A stretch of 64,000 bases of DNA from Beroe forskalii (taxonomy: Eukaryota; Ctenophora; Nuda; Beroida; Beroidae), in assembly GCA_011033025.1 (NCBI GenBank), contig WFMF01000116.1, forward strand, positions 395,041-459,040, in the 5' to 3' direction. The translations under genes and the position numbers were made by a program. Of this stretch, positions 42,817-54,062 are shown piece after piece (positions within the stretch are counted from its first letter, which is position 1; each line of letters starts with the position of its first letter). The notes below the pieces were generated by a model that saw only the letters and a list, made by a program, of their open reading frames with translations, searched no databases and was not told the DNA's origin.

Positions 42817-45800
42817 ATGTATGCAACTGCACGAGAACAGAAAGGGCAACCGATTGTTCCTCCCAACCCAATCAGATCACATCGGAACACAGCACGATTG
42901 ATAACAGCCGTGATACTAGTCTGGACGATCATCACCCTGGCTATTGGATGCTGCTTACTATCAATCGGAATATTTCTGTATTTCAACGAGGACATAGCTT
43001 ACCCCTATCTGGACATGATACTCGAAATAACGTTTGATGTGAGAATATTGATGGCCACTTGCGGGTCATTGGTCGCACTGTCTTCTGTCGTGGGAGCCGT
43101 GGGGTGCTGTACCAAGAAAAAACATCTTTTACAGGTACAGTAGTACCACTAGCAGAAGTAGAGTATGCTTTATGAGAAACACCCCCAAACACAATGTGTA
43201 AACAAAAAATACTCATTCAATTCATCATTGCAACGTTGAATATTTTTCAATGAAATAATTAATAAATGTATGAATCATAACGTACAGTAATTCACAATGC
43301 ACTAAGAAGCAATCAAATTTACTTATTCTTCATCATGTTGCCAATGTGTTACTGCTATGTCAGTAACCTGTGGCCACAGGCCTTGAGCAAAGATCAACAT
43401 ATTGAAAGCCCACATTTCATCTCCTAGACTTAAACCTTAAGTTGAAATCGGTAATATAATCGAATTAATTTGATATAATTAAAATAGAAAATCGGTAATT
43501 ATCCTACTCAATAATTGGTTTTCAAACGTTAATACCTTATTGACCCTTATTTATCTGGCCCTGGAAGAAAAAAGAATTAGAGATTCGTGTCCAAAAAGGC
43601 CGGCTAAATTAAGGCCAATAGGGTAGGTAATAGGTACACAAAGCTGATAACAACGAATATATCAAGATAACATGGAACTGTAGTCTGTAACTACCACTGC
43701 CTGCTTCAGGTATACTGCTACAGCACTATTCTCTCTCTGATAAGCCTGTGTGGGTGGCTCTATTCCTTACTATCGCAATGAGCGGGTACGTGCATGATGG
43801 GTCTAATACTGATCTGTGATTGATATCCTAAGACGAAGAACTAAATATTTTTGTTGATACTTGGTGCCCAAATCAAAGGGCCAATAGTTAACAATTAATG
43901 CCCAACAGTTATAAATTCTAATATGGCCGACATCAATGATGCTCGATGCCCAGTGAAATGGTGTAGGTTGTGTCTCAGATTTTTCGTCTAATCTAAGTCC
44001 TAAGATTAGCACTACCTTAGGTGTATTTATGGAGGTTGTAATTTGGGGATTTTTCAGAAAAATCCCCATTTTTTCAAACACCATGACAGTTCAAAATGAC
44101 GTCATAATCATAAGTTAACTAGAGTAATGACTTGAGAAATATCCCCAAATTGCACCCAAGCAAATTTGTAAACACCAAAATTTTACTCCAAATAAATACA
44201 CCTCCTAAGGTATTTGCAACTCCTACATCCCCCAGGATTCAAGATGTCCTCCTCTACAACTGTCTGACCCGCCTGAAGGAGCCCTCACCCCATTACTCCG
44301 TACTCTTTGGAGACATGGAATCTACAACGGGCTGCTGTGGGTGTCTGGGGTCTGAAGATTACTCCAAACTAAACCTTGGCTCACCACCTGACTCCTGCTA
44401 CACTCAGGGCGGCCTACATGACATGGGGTGCCTCCCCCTACTATACCAAGTGAGTTGGGGGCTGGGAGATACCTGAGTTTCATTGGAAGTGCGATACTGA
44501 TAGCAGATTTACTGTGATCTAATGAACTCATGAAGCACAATACCATCCCATTTCCAGCAATCTGGCACTAAGCCAACCAACGCAATCACTGCTCTCATCT
44601 AATAATCATATCACCCAGTATTTGTTCTGCTCACTTCACGGCAGCAGAAAACAGGCGCCCACATCTACTCGAGTATATTATCACTCAGGAGAGTAAGCAT
44701 GATAAAGCTATTGTTCGAGTACACGTACCACTCTATTAGAACTAGCTAGAGCATACGTACAGTACGTACCCAAGCTCTAGCGGTATTATGCTAATAATGT
44801 CGTGTAATTATTTCTAACGCTTACTCATCATCATCGTGGGCCGTACTCTCTGCAATACCGGGGGTGGTTTAATGACATTCCTACATACCTTTATCAGCCG
44901 GTCACTGCTCAGCCTATAATACACAGATCCCATTGCTTTGCACGTGCTTATCCGCCCTTATTATCAATCACTCTGTTACTTTTGCCTGTGATTATTAATA
45001 CCAGTTATACTATTTGTCCGATGTTTCTCGGGGACTTCCTTTCATTTGTGTACGAGCTGGGTAACAGCTTGAGTCAGGTGCTGGTTATGCTGTATAACTT
45101 TGTCAACGTCATCAAGGAGCTCTTATTCATCTTTAGGTAATTATTTGACAATACTTCCTATACAAATTGATTGTGAGCACGTCAATTCATCGAAAATCAA
45201 CACATTCAATGCATCAGCATGGTCAATGAAAGTCCTCCCTTGATAAAACTTGCGCCCACATTCCCATACAAAGCAGATCATCACATTCTGCAGCACTTCC
45301 CACTCTTTTTGAAGTTTTGAACTCCATTGGCTGTCACTCTCACAGTCACACCCTTCTCCACATCAACAGTACTTCCTACTTCTTTTAAACAGTCACCCCC
45401 ACCCTCAGGTAGCATCAGATAACAAGGAGTTCCTGATCTCAGGGTACGTGACCATCTCCTCTTCTCCTTCTCATTGCCATCCTAACACACTACTTCATCC
45501 TCAAGCTCTCGGACATTGCAAAAGCGTGGGCGCGGCGCGTCACCCCCACCGGGGCAATGCAGCAGAACTGGGTCACCAACAACAACATGAACGTGATCAA
45601 GGAGGAAACGAGCAAGAGAAGGGATGAAACGAGCAAGAGCAACAGCAGCACGGAGAGGAGCAGCAAGAGCAGTGGGTTCTGGAGCATGGGCCGGCGCCTG
45701 AGCAAGGCCAGTCTGGTGAGCAAGAGGAACAGTCTGGCTGAGAGTATCCGGAGCAGAGCCAGCAGTAACGCCAGTACAAGTAGCTCGAGACACTCCACTT

Positions 45801-46141
45801 CCAACAGAGTGGATATGAGCATTGTAAACCAGAGCACTGTGAGGGTGACTGGCCCTAACAGGATCAGTGTGAGTGCTATAAACCAGATTCAGGTGAAGAG
45901 TCAGAGTCTGCCGAGTCAGGGACTGAAGAGGGGTGGGTATCCAGGAGAGAGGAGTGTCAACAGAACCTACGATAACCCTGTGGTTATCAGCAACAGAAGC
46001 AGGAGCCATGACCCACCATCTACTGACAGAGGTAGGAACAGGAACAATGAACCTCCGAGACACATCAACAGGAGCAGCAACCTGCAACCTGGGCCAGGGA
46101 GGCGGCAAGGGAGGGTGGGAACACCCTACGTAGACTTCTGA
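42817..46141 (+). CDS. Tetraspanin with long Ser/Arg-rich cytoplasmic tail (apparent frameshift in TM4)
   Basis: Exons 42817-43134, 43724-43785, 44236-44449 and 45409-46141 join in phase. TM1 (~24-50: LITAVILVWTIITLAIGCC), TM2 (~74-96, GSLVALSSVVGAVGCC) and TM3 (VWVALFLTIAMSG) are followed by a large extracellular loop with the diagnostic CCG, PPDSC and GC, giving the tetraspanin disulphide pattern. Exon 4 starts VASDNKEFLISG and should enter TM4 (PLLLLIAILTHYFIL), but the two are in different frames: one base must be lost or gained near 45450-45456. This is either an assembly error, a pseudogenising change or a mis-set splice site. After TM4 comes KLSDIAKAWARR and a ~190-residue tail rich in Ser, Arg and Asn. 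An alternative exon around 45060-45139 (LGNSLSQVLVMLYN) cannot be excluded. Tetraspanins organise membrane microdomains. Confidence 0.72.
44015..44210. mobile_element. MITE-like inverted-repeat element in tetraspanin intron 2
   Basis: CCTTAGGTGTATTTAT, then AATTTGGGGATTTTTC, at the left are mirrored by GAAATATCCCCAAATT and AAATAAATACACCTCCTAAGG at the right. The right end lies only ~25 bp before the exon that starts at 44236, so element sequence may supply part of the splice-acceptor context. Confidence 0.6.
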
Positions 46142-47388
46142 GGGATCAGTAAACACTACACTTACAGCAGACTTAAGGACTGAATTTAGACCCTCAGATG
46201 AAAGAGGAAAGAGACATATCGGATGCTATGCGACAGAATGCAGCCGATTCACAACTGTATTAATAATATCATTATGTACAGTTAAACTGCTTAGAATACG
46301 AACTTACGAAGTTCAGAGTTTGTACCTTAAATTATCATGATCATTTCATTTGCAACATAATCTTCACTGCAACGATGAAAGAATCAATAACAGGAACTAA
46401 AGCATGAACTAAAATATTCTTAACGTTATAACTAAAAAAACGCTTAATTGATTAAGGACTTATTTCTTGGTCACCTTTTACTCTTATCTACGAACTTACG
46501 AAATGAAATATAAGGAACTATATTTAATTATTAAAACAATTATAAGCAGATATGATAATGAAGTTGTTAGTTAAACCTATACCAATTAAGATAAGAAACA
46601 TTAAGATAAATTTCACATTTCGTATCTAAGCTGTGTTGAACTTGAAGAATGATTTTATTTTCATGCACCACCCAATGCATGTGCATTTAATTTTCTAATG
46701 ATTGATAAATTCAATGCATGTAAATGATTTTTATAATTAGGATATAGACGATATTTGGATTATTAATCACTGTTAGTCTTAGCTTAGAGAATGTTAGGTT
46801 TAGTGTAAATTTTAATCAGATGAAAATGTTTATTACGTGTATTTGCTTCGCATAAGAAACCGAATAGTATCGAATTTTCCATACTACATACATTTTTTCT
46901 TATCGAAAAAATACAATTTTCATGAAGCATAACCGGTTCATACACTTTTAAAAGTCACGAAGCACATGCGTAATTAAAGGGAGACCAGCCAGGGACAGAT
47001 AAGACGGCATACGTAATACGAAACATCGGTGAAGTTTTCATATTATGTCCATTTGCGTATTTCGGCACATGATATTTAATTGAGCTTCAAGAAAGAAAGA
47101 ATTGCTCAGAAGATTCCACCTGTAATTCCGTCTCTATATTAGGAGTACGCCCCTGTGTTCTGGAGGGTTACCATTAGTTCATTTAATGAGTGCGAATGAC
47201 GTTCAAGTATTTAATTGGACCTTCTCATATTTGATAAATTACTAGTCTGCAACCAAATATGATAATTGTCACCAATTAATTCAAGGCTGATTGACGTCAT
47301 TATTTCGTGTCCAATTCGTCCTACAGTAGCAAATACTTGTCCTAAGTTACAGTAGCAATACTGAGACCAATTACCAAGGCATTCTCTC
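46142..47388. other. AT-rich intergenic DNA between convergent genes
   Basis: 1.25 kb separating the tetraspanin stop (plus strand) from the stop of the minus-strand gene at 47389. No exon is recognised. It presumably contains both 3' UTRs. Confidence 0.5.
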
Positions 47389-49270
47389 TTAATACGGGTC
47401 CAGAGACTCCGGAACAACATGGCCCCAGACCCTCCTCAGTCTCCTAGCCACCATCCCCACGCCCCTCAAATGTTCGGGAGTGTCTTCCACATAGACCCGT
47501 GGGGGAGGTCCACTGTGCTCTGGCGTGTCTATCACCTTCCCTCGTCCAGTGTTCTCAGGCGTGTCTATCACCGTCCCTCGCGTCCTACTACCCCGTCCTG
47601 TGCTCTGGGGGTCTCGGGGCGTCCGCGGACTCTCGAACACCACCCTCCGCTTCACACTCTCCACGTTCTCCTTGTCCTGGTCAGGTGGCATGTAGGGTTC
47701 ACTGAAGGAATCAACGTGGGGAGGAGCGACCCTTCGAGCGTGTTTCTTACTCCTCGCTGATTTGCACTGGGAGTACCCAACCCTCTCGAAGCTTTGGTCT
47801 TCATCAGCTGATCTGGGAGCTGGTGATTTAATGTCAGTTTCATCAGGTGTTTTGCATTTTGAGAGTTCAAGGTCATGTGATTTGATATCGGCAGGTGTTA
47901 CATCATGATCTAGAAAGTCAGGTTCACATGCGCTTCCCCCGGTATCGCCGGTTGGTGGAATGTGACTTCCACTCTCCCTAGAGCCCGACAGAAGACTCAG
48001 CTCGTGAGTCTGTGACATGTTGTCACCGGTGGGCACAGGACGCGAGGTGTTATCCCTCATCTCACTGATGTTCCCCCTCATCTCACTCTCACTGATTGAG
48101 ATGAGCAGATCACTGTCGTTGTCACTGATGTCAGCATGGCGAGGTGTTTTCAGGTGACGGTGGTGCGGGTTGAAGCAGTCCGGCTTGCTACACGGTATAA
48201 CGTCACCATCACGCTGAGGTGGTTTCCGGGACAACTTCCTCCGTACTGTCACCTGCCCGAACTCGTCCACTGATATCTGGGTTAGAAAAGAGTGTCAAGA
48301 GATACAAAATTAAGTGTATTTTAATTACATAAAAGCGCGAATTCTCAGCTCAAATTTATTTTAAATTCTGATTTGGGGCTATCCACAAAGGACGTCCGCG
48401 AAGAGGGGGAAGTCTGGCATATGCGAGTATGCGGGCGTTTGCGGAATTTTGGGAGAGGTGCTTGACCAAATACGGACGTCCGCATTTATGAAAATTTTGG
48501 TCGATTTGACTTAGATTTTTGAATTTGAGTCAAATAATAAAGTTGATTTCGTCACCATATACGAGAAAACGGGAATAAAGATGATCCCACAAAAGATTTT
48601 GAATGAAAATGTGGACGTGCAGAGGGGGTATTTCAGGTTGGGGAAGTTTGCGGACAAGGGGGAGGGAGGGTTATAACATAGCCAAAATTTAGCGGACGTC
48701 CTTTATGGATGGCCCCATTGGTTATAGAGCACCAGATACCCAATAAATTATGAGGTATATCTTAAAAAGTTCGTGCCATTCGAGGGATGTCTTGAACTTA
48801 AACTATCCCGACACTGACGGTTAGCCGGTGGTTTTGGGTTCCCTCAAGCCATCAAATGCTGTGTTGGCACAAGCCATATTGCTTACCCATGACTTATCAA
48901 GATCCAGAACACTGACAGATGGTGCTCCGATAGGATTTAGTGCAGCACAAGGTCGGTCAGGACTGTTAAAGGAGGCGTCCATGGGACTCTCGGAGAATGG
49001 CAATGGAGCCATCTTCCGCTTCCTCTTTCTAGGTACTGAAAATGCATTCCATGATTGGTTGGCATAGAAATAATATTAATAGGAATGCTTTCGTAGAAAA
49101 AGGCATTTTAAGATTTAAACGATGCGCTGAGGTGGTATTCATAGAAATCAGCATTGAAATTTGAAAATGATATGAAAAGCATTTTGAAAGTATGTAAAAA
49201 GTTCAATAAGACTACCTTTCCTTGGTTCTGTGAAGTCTGACAAAGAAACATCGCTTACTGAGGTATCCAT
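47389..49270 (-). CDS. Uncharacterised 363-aa protein with PP1-docking-like motif and DTPE repeats
   Basis: Three exons: 49270-49216, 49035-48887, 48276-47389, all junctions in phase. Not recognised as a known family. Visible features: a short acidic/Ser-rich N-terminus (MDTSVSDVSLSDF), a basic cluster PRKRKRKM (likely nuclear signal), a conserved-looking segment VLDLDKSW-ISVDEFGQVTVRRKL, a possible metal-binding patch CSKPDCFNPHHRH (~residues 100-113), and a long polar region with SP/TP sites. Towards the C-terminus are DKENVESVKRRVVFESP, where RVVF fits the RVxF docking motif for protein phosphatase 1, and three D-T-P-E repeats (IDTPEN, IDTPEH, EDTPEH). The end is basic/hydrophobic (ARRLRRVWGHVV). 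A nuclear, cell-cycle or chromatin role is a guess from composition only. Confidence 0.72.
48375..48716. mobile_element. MITE with 25-bp terminal inverted repeats (in intron 2 of the 363-aa gene)
   Basis: Left end GGGGCTATCCACAAAGGACG-TCCGC and right end GCGGACGTCC-TTTATGGATGGCCCC match at 23 of 25 positions as inverted repeats. It is 342 bp with no coding sequence. A partial copy is near 31400-31475. Confidence 0.8.
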
Positions 49271-50839
49271 CCTAGGAAATAGAAAATGTTAAAACATGAA
49301 TTAAAGCTTCTTTGTCGCTACTCTAAAAACCAATGCAGTTGCCATTTGAACGAAAACTTTCTGCAAGATAGGTACGTCATTTTATTTTGAAAACTTCAAT
49401 TTCCAAACATATTATGGCGATGAAATACTAGAACGCAATTAATGTTTAATTGTACAAGATGCTAGGGGACGATTTCCGAACAAAGAATGTTTACCCTTTA
49501 CTAGAGCTTTCATGCCTACTCGCAAAAAGCCTAAAACACGAATTCACAGGACGGTGAGACAGACGAAAGCAAAGATGATGAGATTCAAATGATTGACTGT
49601 CATGTTCGGTCTGGCCAGGAATTTAAATAAATGCCGCGCGCGTGACGCGCACAAACAAGAAATCGGGGTTGAGATATTGCTACTGTCTTCGCGCCCGCTC
49701 GCAAGCACTATGGAATCCACCATTTTGTGACCGATGGCACATTTTCAATATAGCCCTTAGCTGCCGGTTACTGGTTCACCGTCCATTAATTGAATATTTG
49801 CAACAAACCGACAATCTGTTATGTATTCTCTTTCAAACAGTGAATTGAAAAATGAACAGTGCGATGGTGTCAAAAGGATGGAAGATAATCGTCCAATTTT
49901 AAACGTGATAGGATCTGCAAAGTATGTATAATGCAAAAATTACACGTTGGATTCTATACATCAAACATAAATTATCAAAATTAACATCACCACTGAGGAA
50001 AATAATTCGAGATTATCGAAAACAGCAAGATATATTACTCACACGATTTAAAATAACATGCTAAACTTTTGATTACTATTTCCAAAAAGATTTTAAATAT
50101 CGGCCCTCATAAGAAAATTCATGCAAATTCAACACAACGATATATTTTAAACGATGATTTAAACCATAGTTCAGGACAAAAGTTTTTCCTCTGCAGAGCA
50201 TTGCTCACTGTTCACACAGATTAACGTTAAACAAAATTGATAATAATATAGAAATAAAAACAGTCTTGACGAGTTAATGATTAGCTTTCTGGAATCTTGA
50301 GAAGATAATCAATCTAAATCCAAAACACTTAAACACAGAAATGAAGAGCTATCAAAAGTGATTAAAACAGGTCATTCACTCTGGTACACTGTTATAATAT
50401 AAATTCCTGTGACATACTTGTGAGTGAAAGTCTGAGCTAAAAGCTTAAAAAAGCATCACATCATGATGAAATGCTAACAGAATATACTTCAAACAAAAAA
50501 TCATGTTCCATCCCTCTCCTAGGAAGCGTCTTTCAGGTTGGGACTCCGGTCGCACATCACCCTAAATACTAGCTGGTATCTAGTACAATTCATTTCAGGG
50601 TTCAAGTATGATCCATATTCCAGACGGCATTTGAGTCAGCTTCCCTCAATATTATTGTAGGATCATGTCTTACGGACAAACTGTCTTAGAGTTAGCACAT
50701 GTCAGAGCAGTATCTGCTCACTGCTGTAATGATTGTAATCAAGGAACCTTTCACTGCTACAGTGATCATTGGACAGAGTGGTATCACTGCTGCAGTGATC
50801 GTTGAAGCAGCACCTCACTGCACCTGTCCCAAAGTACTG
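49271..50839. other. Intergenic region upstream of the 363-aa gene
   Basis: No exon recognised. GC-rich patches near 49633-49700 (GCCGCGCGCGTGACGCGC) could belong to a promoter for the minus-strand gene. The end toward 50839 is the 3' UTR side of the RUFY-like gene. Confidence 0.45.
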
Positions 50840-50882
50840 TCACTGCTGCAGTGATCGTTGAAGCAGCACCTCACTGCACCCA
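50780..50882. repeat. ~43-bp tandem duplication over the RUFY-like stop codon
   Basis: TCACTGCTGCAGTGATCGTT with the following GAAGCAGCACCTCACTGCACC occurs twice, at ~50789-50822 and ~50840-50881, separated by a short spacer. The second copy encodes the last residues of the RUFY-like protein; the first is in its 3' UTR. A further diverged copy lies near 50752-50772. Confidence 0.8.
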
Positions 50883-51994
50883 TCACAAACCCTGAGTGGG
50901 CGGGAGGAGGAGGGGAGGGGCATCGTGTTATCTGAACACTGGTGACAGAAGATACCACCACAGTTCCTACAGTGGTGCTGAGGGAGAGAGTGGGGTTATT
51001 ACAAGGGTATAGAGAGGGGCGGGGTTATTTTATGTTTAGAAGTTACATTGCAAGAAAAGAGAAGATTCGAGAGATGAACGAGGAGGACGGAAAGGGCTAA
51101 GTGCGAGAATCTCCACAACATGATATCATCAGGCACAAAGTACTATTGGAACTTCGTTAATAAAACGCCATGTGTATCGACTGAGCTACTCATCTTGCGA
51201 CTTACCCTTCGCCGTGAGACACTGAAGTTCTTCTTGCAATTCTGACAGCTAGCAGTCTCCTTGTCTGACATCCACTTGTTCTCCTTAGTCAGGTCCACGT
51301 TGTACTGAAGCTCCTCAGCCTTCACCTTAGACCGGCTCAGGTGGTCGCCCAGCTCAACCAGCGCCTGAATCAGACAGGAATTATACTTGTGGGTGTTGTG
51401 GTTTGGCGGTTTGCTTTTAAAATTAGGATTTTTCAAAATTAAACTTAAGTTTATCAATTTTTAGACAAAAGCCCCAAGCTTGCGCTGAAATTTGAACCAC
51501 CGTGTGTAAATTAGGTACATGATGATAACATAGAAAACTGAAACCAGACACCGCTAAGGATACTCTATGAATGTAACCTATCTACTTATCTATGAAAGCT
51601 AGGTGTGTCCACTATGTACATATCGCTGCAATTCCTGTAAGGCTAGGTCCTGAAGTCCCCCAAGATTATACTGCGCATGTGAACTGTATGTACTTAATAA
51701 AACTATACAGTGTACATATTTGTAGGAAACGTGTGTGAGGGTATACATCTACAAGAGTACATAGATACATAATATACATGCACCATACATGTTTACTCGT
51801 CTGATCACCTTTTCTTGCTCGGAGCAGCTGCGTCTCAGATCGTCATTCTCCCTCTGACACTGTTTGAGCGTGCTCCTCAGCTCCACAACGTGGGTAACCT
51901 CAGCTCGCAGCCTCGCTATTTCCTCCCTGTTCGATACGCCCTGCTTCTGTAGGTTCTCTCGCCACTCCCGCTCCACACTGCAACCAGTCTGTGC
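50840..51994 (-). CDS. RUFY: RUFY-like protein, C-terminal coiled coil and FYVE finger (partial)
   Basis: Three exons, all phase 0: 51994-51809, 51364-51206, 50977-50840, encoding the last ~166 residues. First comes coiled coil ([20 protein letters not shown] ... QRENDDLRR), then the RUFY-type segment [20 protein letters not shown], then a FYVE zinc finger. The finger has the leading W (KWMSDKE), paired Cys ([11 protein letters not shown]), the PI3P-binding RRRHHCRNCG, CHQC, and RVCDGC. The protein ends [10 protein letters not shown], like RUFY1/RUFY2 tails. These proteins bind PI3P on early endosomes and Rab/Arl GTPases through an N-terminal RUN domain. The RUN domain and upstream coiled-coil exons are not found between 51994 and the next gene. 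The gene is therefore either truncated or has distant 5' exons beyond a long repeat-filled intron. Confidence 0.85.
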
Positions 51995-53240
51995 CTGTTC
52001 TCTGTGGGAAGAAAGTGGGATGAGAGGAGGGGGGTGTTAGGGGGAATGTGGGGGAAGTGTAAAACGGGGAGTGGGAATTTAATCCGACAATCTGTTCCTG
52101 CTCCACACTGCACCTGGTCTGTGCCTGTTCTCTGTGGGAAGAAAGTGGGATGAGAGGAGGGGGGTGTTAGGGGGAATGTGGGGGAAGTGTAAAACGGGGA
52201 GTGGGAATTTAATCCGACAATCTGTTCCTGCTCCACACTGTTCCAGGTCTGTGCCTGTTCTCTGTGGGAAGAAAGTGGGATGAGAGGAGGGGGTGTTAGG
52301 GGAATGTGGGGAAGTGTAAAACGGGAGTGGAATTTAATCCGACAATCTGTTCCTGCTCCACACTGCACCTGGTCTGTGCCTGTTCTCTGTGGGAAGAAAG
52401 TGGGATGAGAGGAGGGGGGTGTTAGGGGAATGTGGGGAAGTGTAAAACGGGGAGTGGGAATTTAATCCGACAATCTGTTCCTGCTCCACACTGTTCCAGG
52501 TCTGTGCCTGTTCTCTGTGGGAAGAAAGTGGGATGAGAGGAGGGGGGTGTTAGGGGGAATGTGGGGGAAGTGTGAAACGGGGAGTGGGAATTTAATCCGA
52601 CAATCTGTTCCTGCTCCACACTGTTCCAGGTCTGTGCCTGTTCCTTCAAGACAATGGGGTGGGGGAGTAAGGTAAGGGGAAGGGGTTGTGGGGTGAGCTG
52701 AGGTCAGGGGAATGTAAGGGAAGGGGAAGTTTAAAACGGGGAGTGGAAATCTAATCCGTTCCCGCTCCACACTGCAACCAGTCTGTGCCTGTTCCCTGGA
52801 GACCAAGGAGTGAGGGGAGGGGGAGTAAGGTTAGGGGGAGTGGTAGGGAAGGGGAGGAGTGGGAAGGAAGTGGAGGTGTAAAAAGGTGAGTGGGGATTTA
52901 ATCATATCCCGCTCCTCACTGCAACCAGCCTGTGCCTGTTCTCTGAGAGAAGACAGGGGTGAGAGGAGGGGGAGTAAGGTAAGGTGGAATGGTAGGGAAG
53001 GGGAGGACTGGGAAGGAAGTAGACTGTGGAGATGTTAAAAGGTGAGTGGGGATTTAATCTTATCCCGCTCCTCACTGCACCTGGTCTGTGCCTGTTCTCT
53101 GAGGGAAGACAGGGGTGAGAGGTGCAGGTTTTGGGGTAAAGGGGGTAGGAGGGTGGAAAAGGAGTGGGAAGGGGGCTGTGGGGCAAGGGGGAATGGTAGG
53201 GAAGTGGACCAGGTCTTGCTCTCTGAGAAAAGATAGGGGT
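51991..53240. repeat. ~130-bp minisatellite built on the RUFY-like splice acceptor
   Basis: About ten units, with the marker GTGCCTGTTCTCTG at 51991, 52121, 52251, ~52376 and then every ~130-150 bp to ~53210. Read on the minus strand, each unit contains the acceptor CAGAGAACAG and the first ~25 nt of the RUFY-like exon (GCACAGAC...CAGTGTGGAGC). Then follow TTAAATTCCCACTCCCC and a C-rich tract. Units beyond 52650 are more diverged. Only the first unit continues into the full exon. Confidence 0.9.
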
Positions 53241-54062
53241 GAGAGGAGGGGTTGTTAGGGTTAGGGGGAGTGGTTACTGGTTATATCCACTCAGGGAGCT
53301 GAGTGTCGCTATAGCTGGTGTTTGAGTTTTATGTTTTCATGCCCACTTCAATTGGATCCAAGATTGCTATGGCTGTTCAATAAGCTTTTCGTCTACTCGG
53401 GATCTAATCATTGCTATGGGTGTCAAATAAATGAACTTATAAACCGGTCTGTTTTTCGTTTGGAGGTGCCATCCCATTAAGGGCTGATTGGCTGAATTTT
53501 CATTAAGGGGTTGCCGATAAAGGCCGAATTCTCATAATAAAGGGTTTGTGCCGCTTAGGGCTGAATTCCGCAGAGGGTTAGTCCCGCTACCCGAGAGATA
53601 AAGGGCCGGTTAAAATGGTTCAAAAGTAATAGGATTTTCGTTCAAAATGAAGCCGGTTCAAAGGCCGGTAAAAAAGCAGATATAAAGCATACGTGATACG
53701 AGCTACAGATTTCTTGATGATACCTAAAGACCTAAATTCTACAATAGATCAATAGCATGTATAGCATAGATCAATAGCTAGACCAATGAATAGCTGGCTT
53801 CGCATATCCCAAGATCGGTGTTAATGACATTCAATACAATTCATTCTCACACGGTTTACTCTCAAAGCATCGTACTAATGATCGTGATCATCTGATCGGC
53901 ACCCCAATAAAAGAATGAAGAGAGAATATACGATGATTATCATTTTCTTTTCTACTCATTTTCTTGATGCTTCCTCTCACTATTTTTGATAAAATCTTCT
54001 GGACTATTATATCGTAATTTCCTCGTTGAGAATCGTGAATCATTTCGAAGATCCGTTATATC
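53241..54062. other. Non-coding DNA upstream of the galectin-MDC1 chimera
   Basis: No exon recognised on either strand. Short degenerate repeats of AAGGGCTGA, AAAGGCCG and GGTTCAAA type occur at 53475-53670. It presumably contains the promoter of the plus-strand gene starting at 54063. Confidence 0.45.

Noticed and set aside
45441..45520. TM4 of the tetraspanin as only a pyrimidine tract translated by chance
   Set aside because: Considered seriously, because poly-pyrimidine gives Leu/Ser/Phe. But the KLSDIAKAWARR continuation and GYVT lead-in fit a tetraspanin end, so a frameshift is preferred, with stated doubt.
45482..46156. 224-codon minus-strand frame over the tetraspanin tail
   Set aside because: Shadow of the Ser/Arg-rich plus-strand tail; no domain of its own.
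51916..53186. Minus-strand repeated frames with QAQTWNSVEQEQIVGLNSHS-type units
   Set aside because: They arise from the ~130-bp minisatellite over the RUFY-like splice acceptor. Only the first unit's exon part belongs to a gene.
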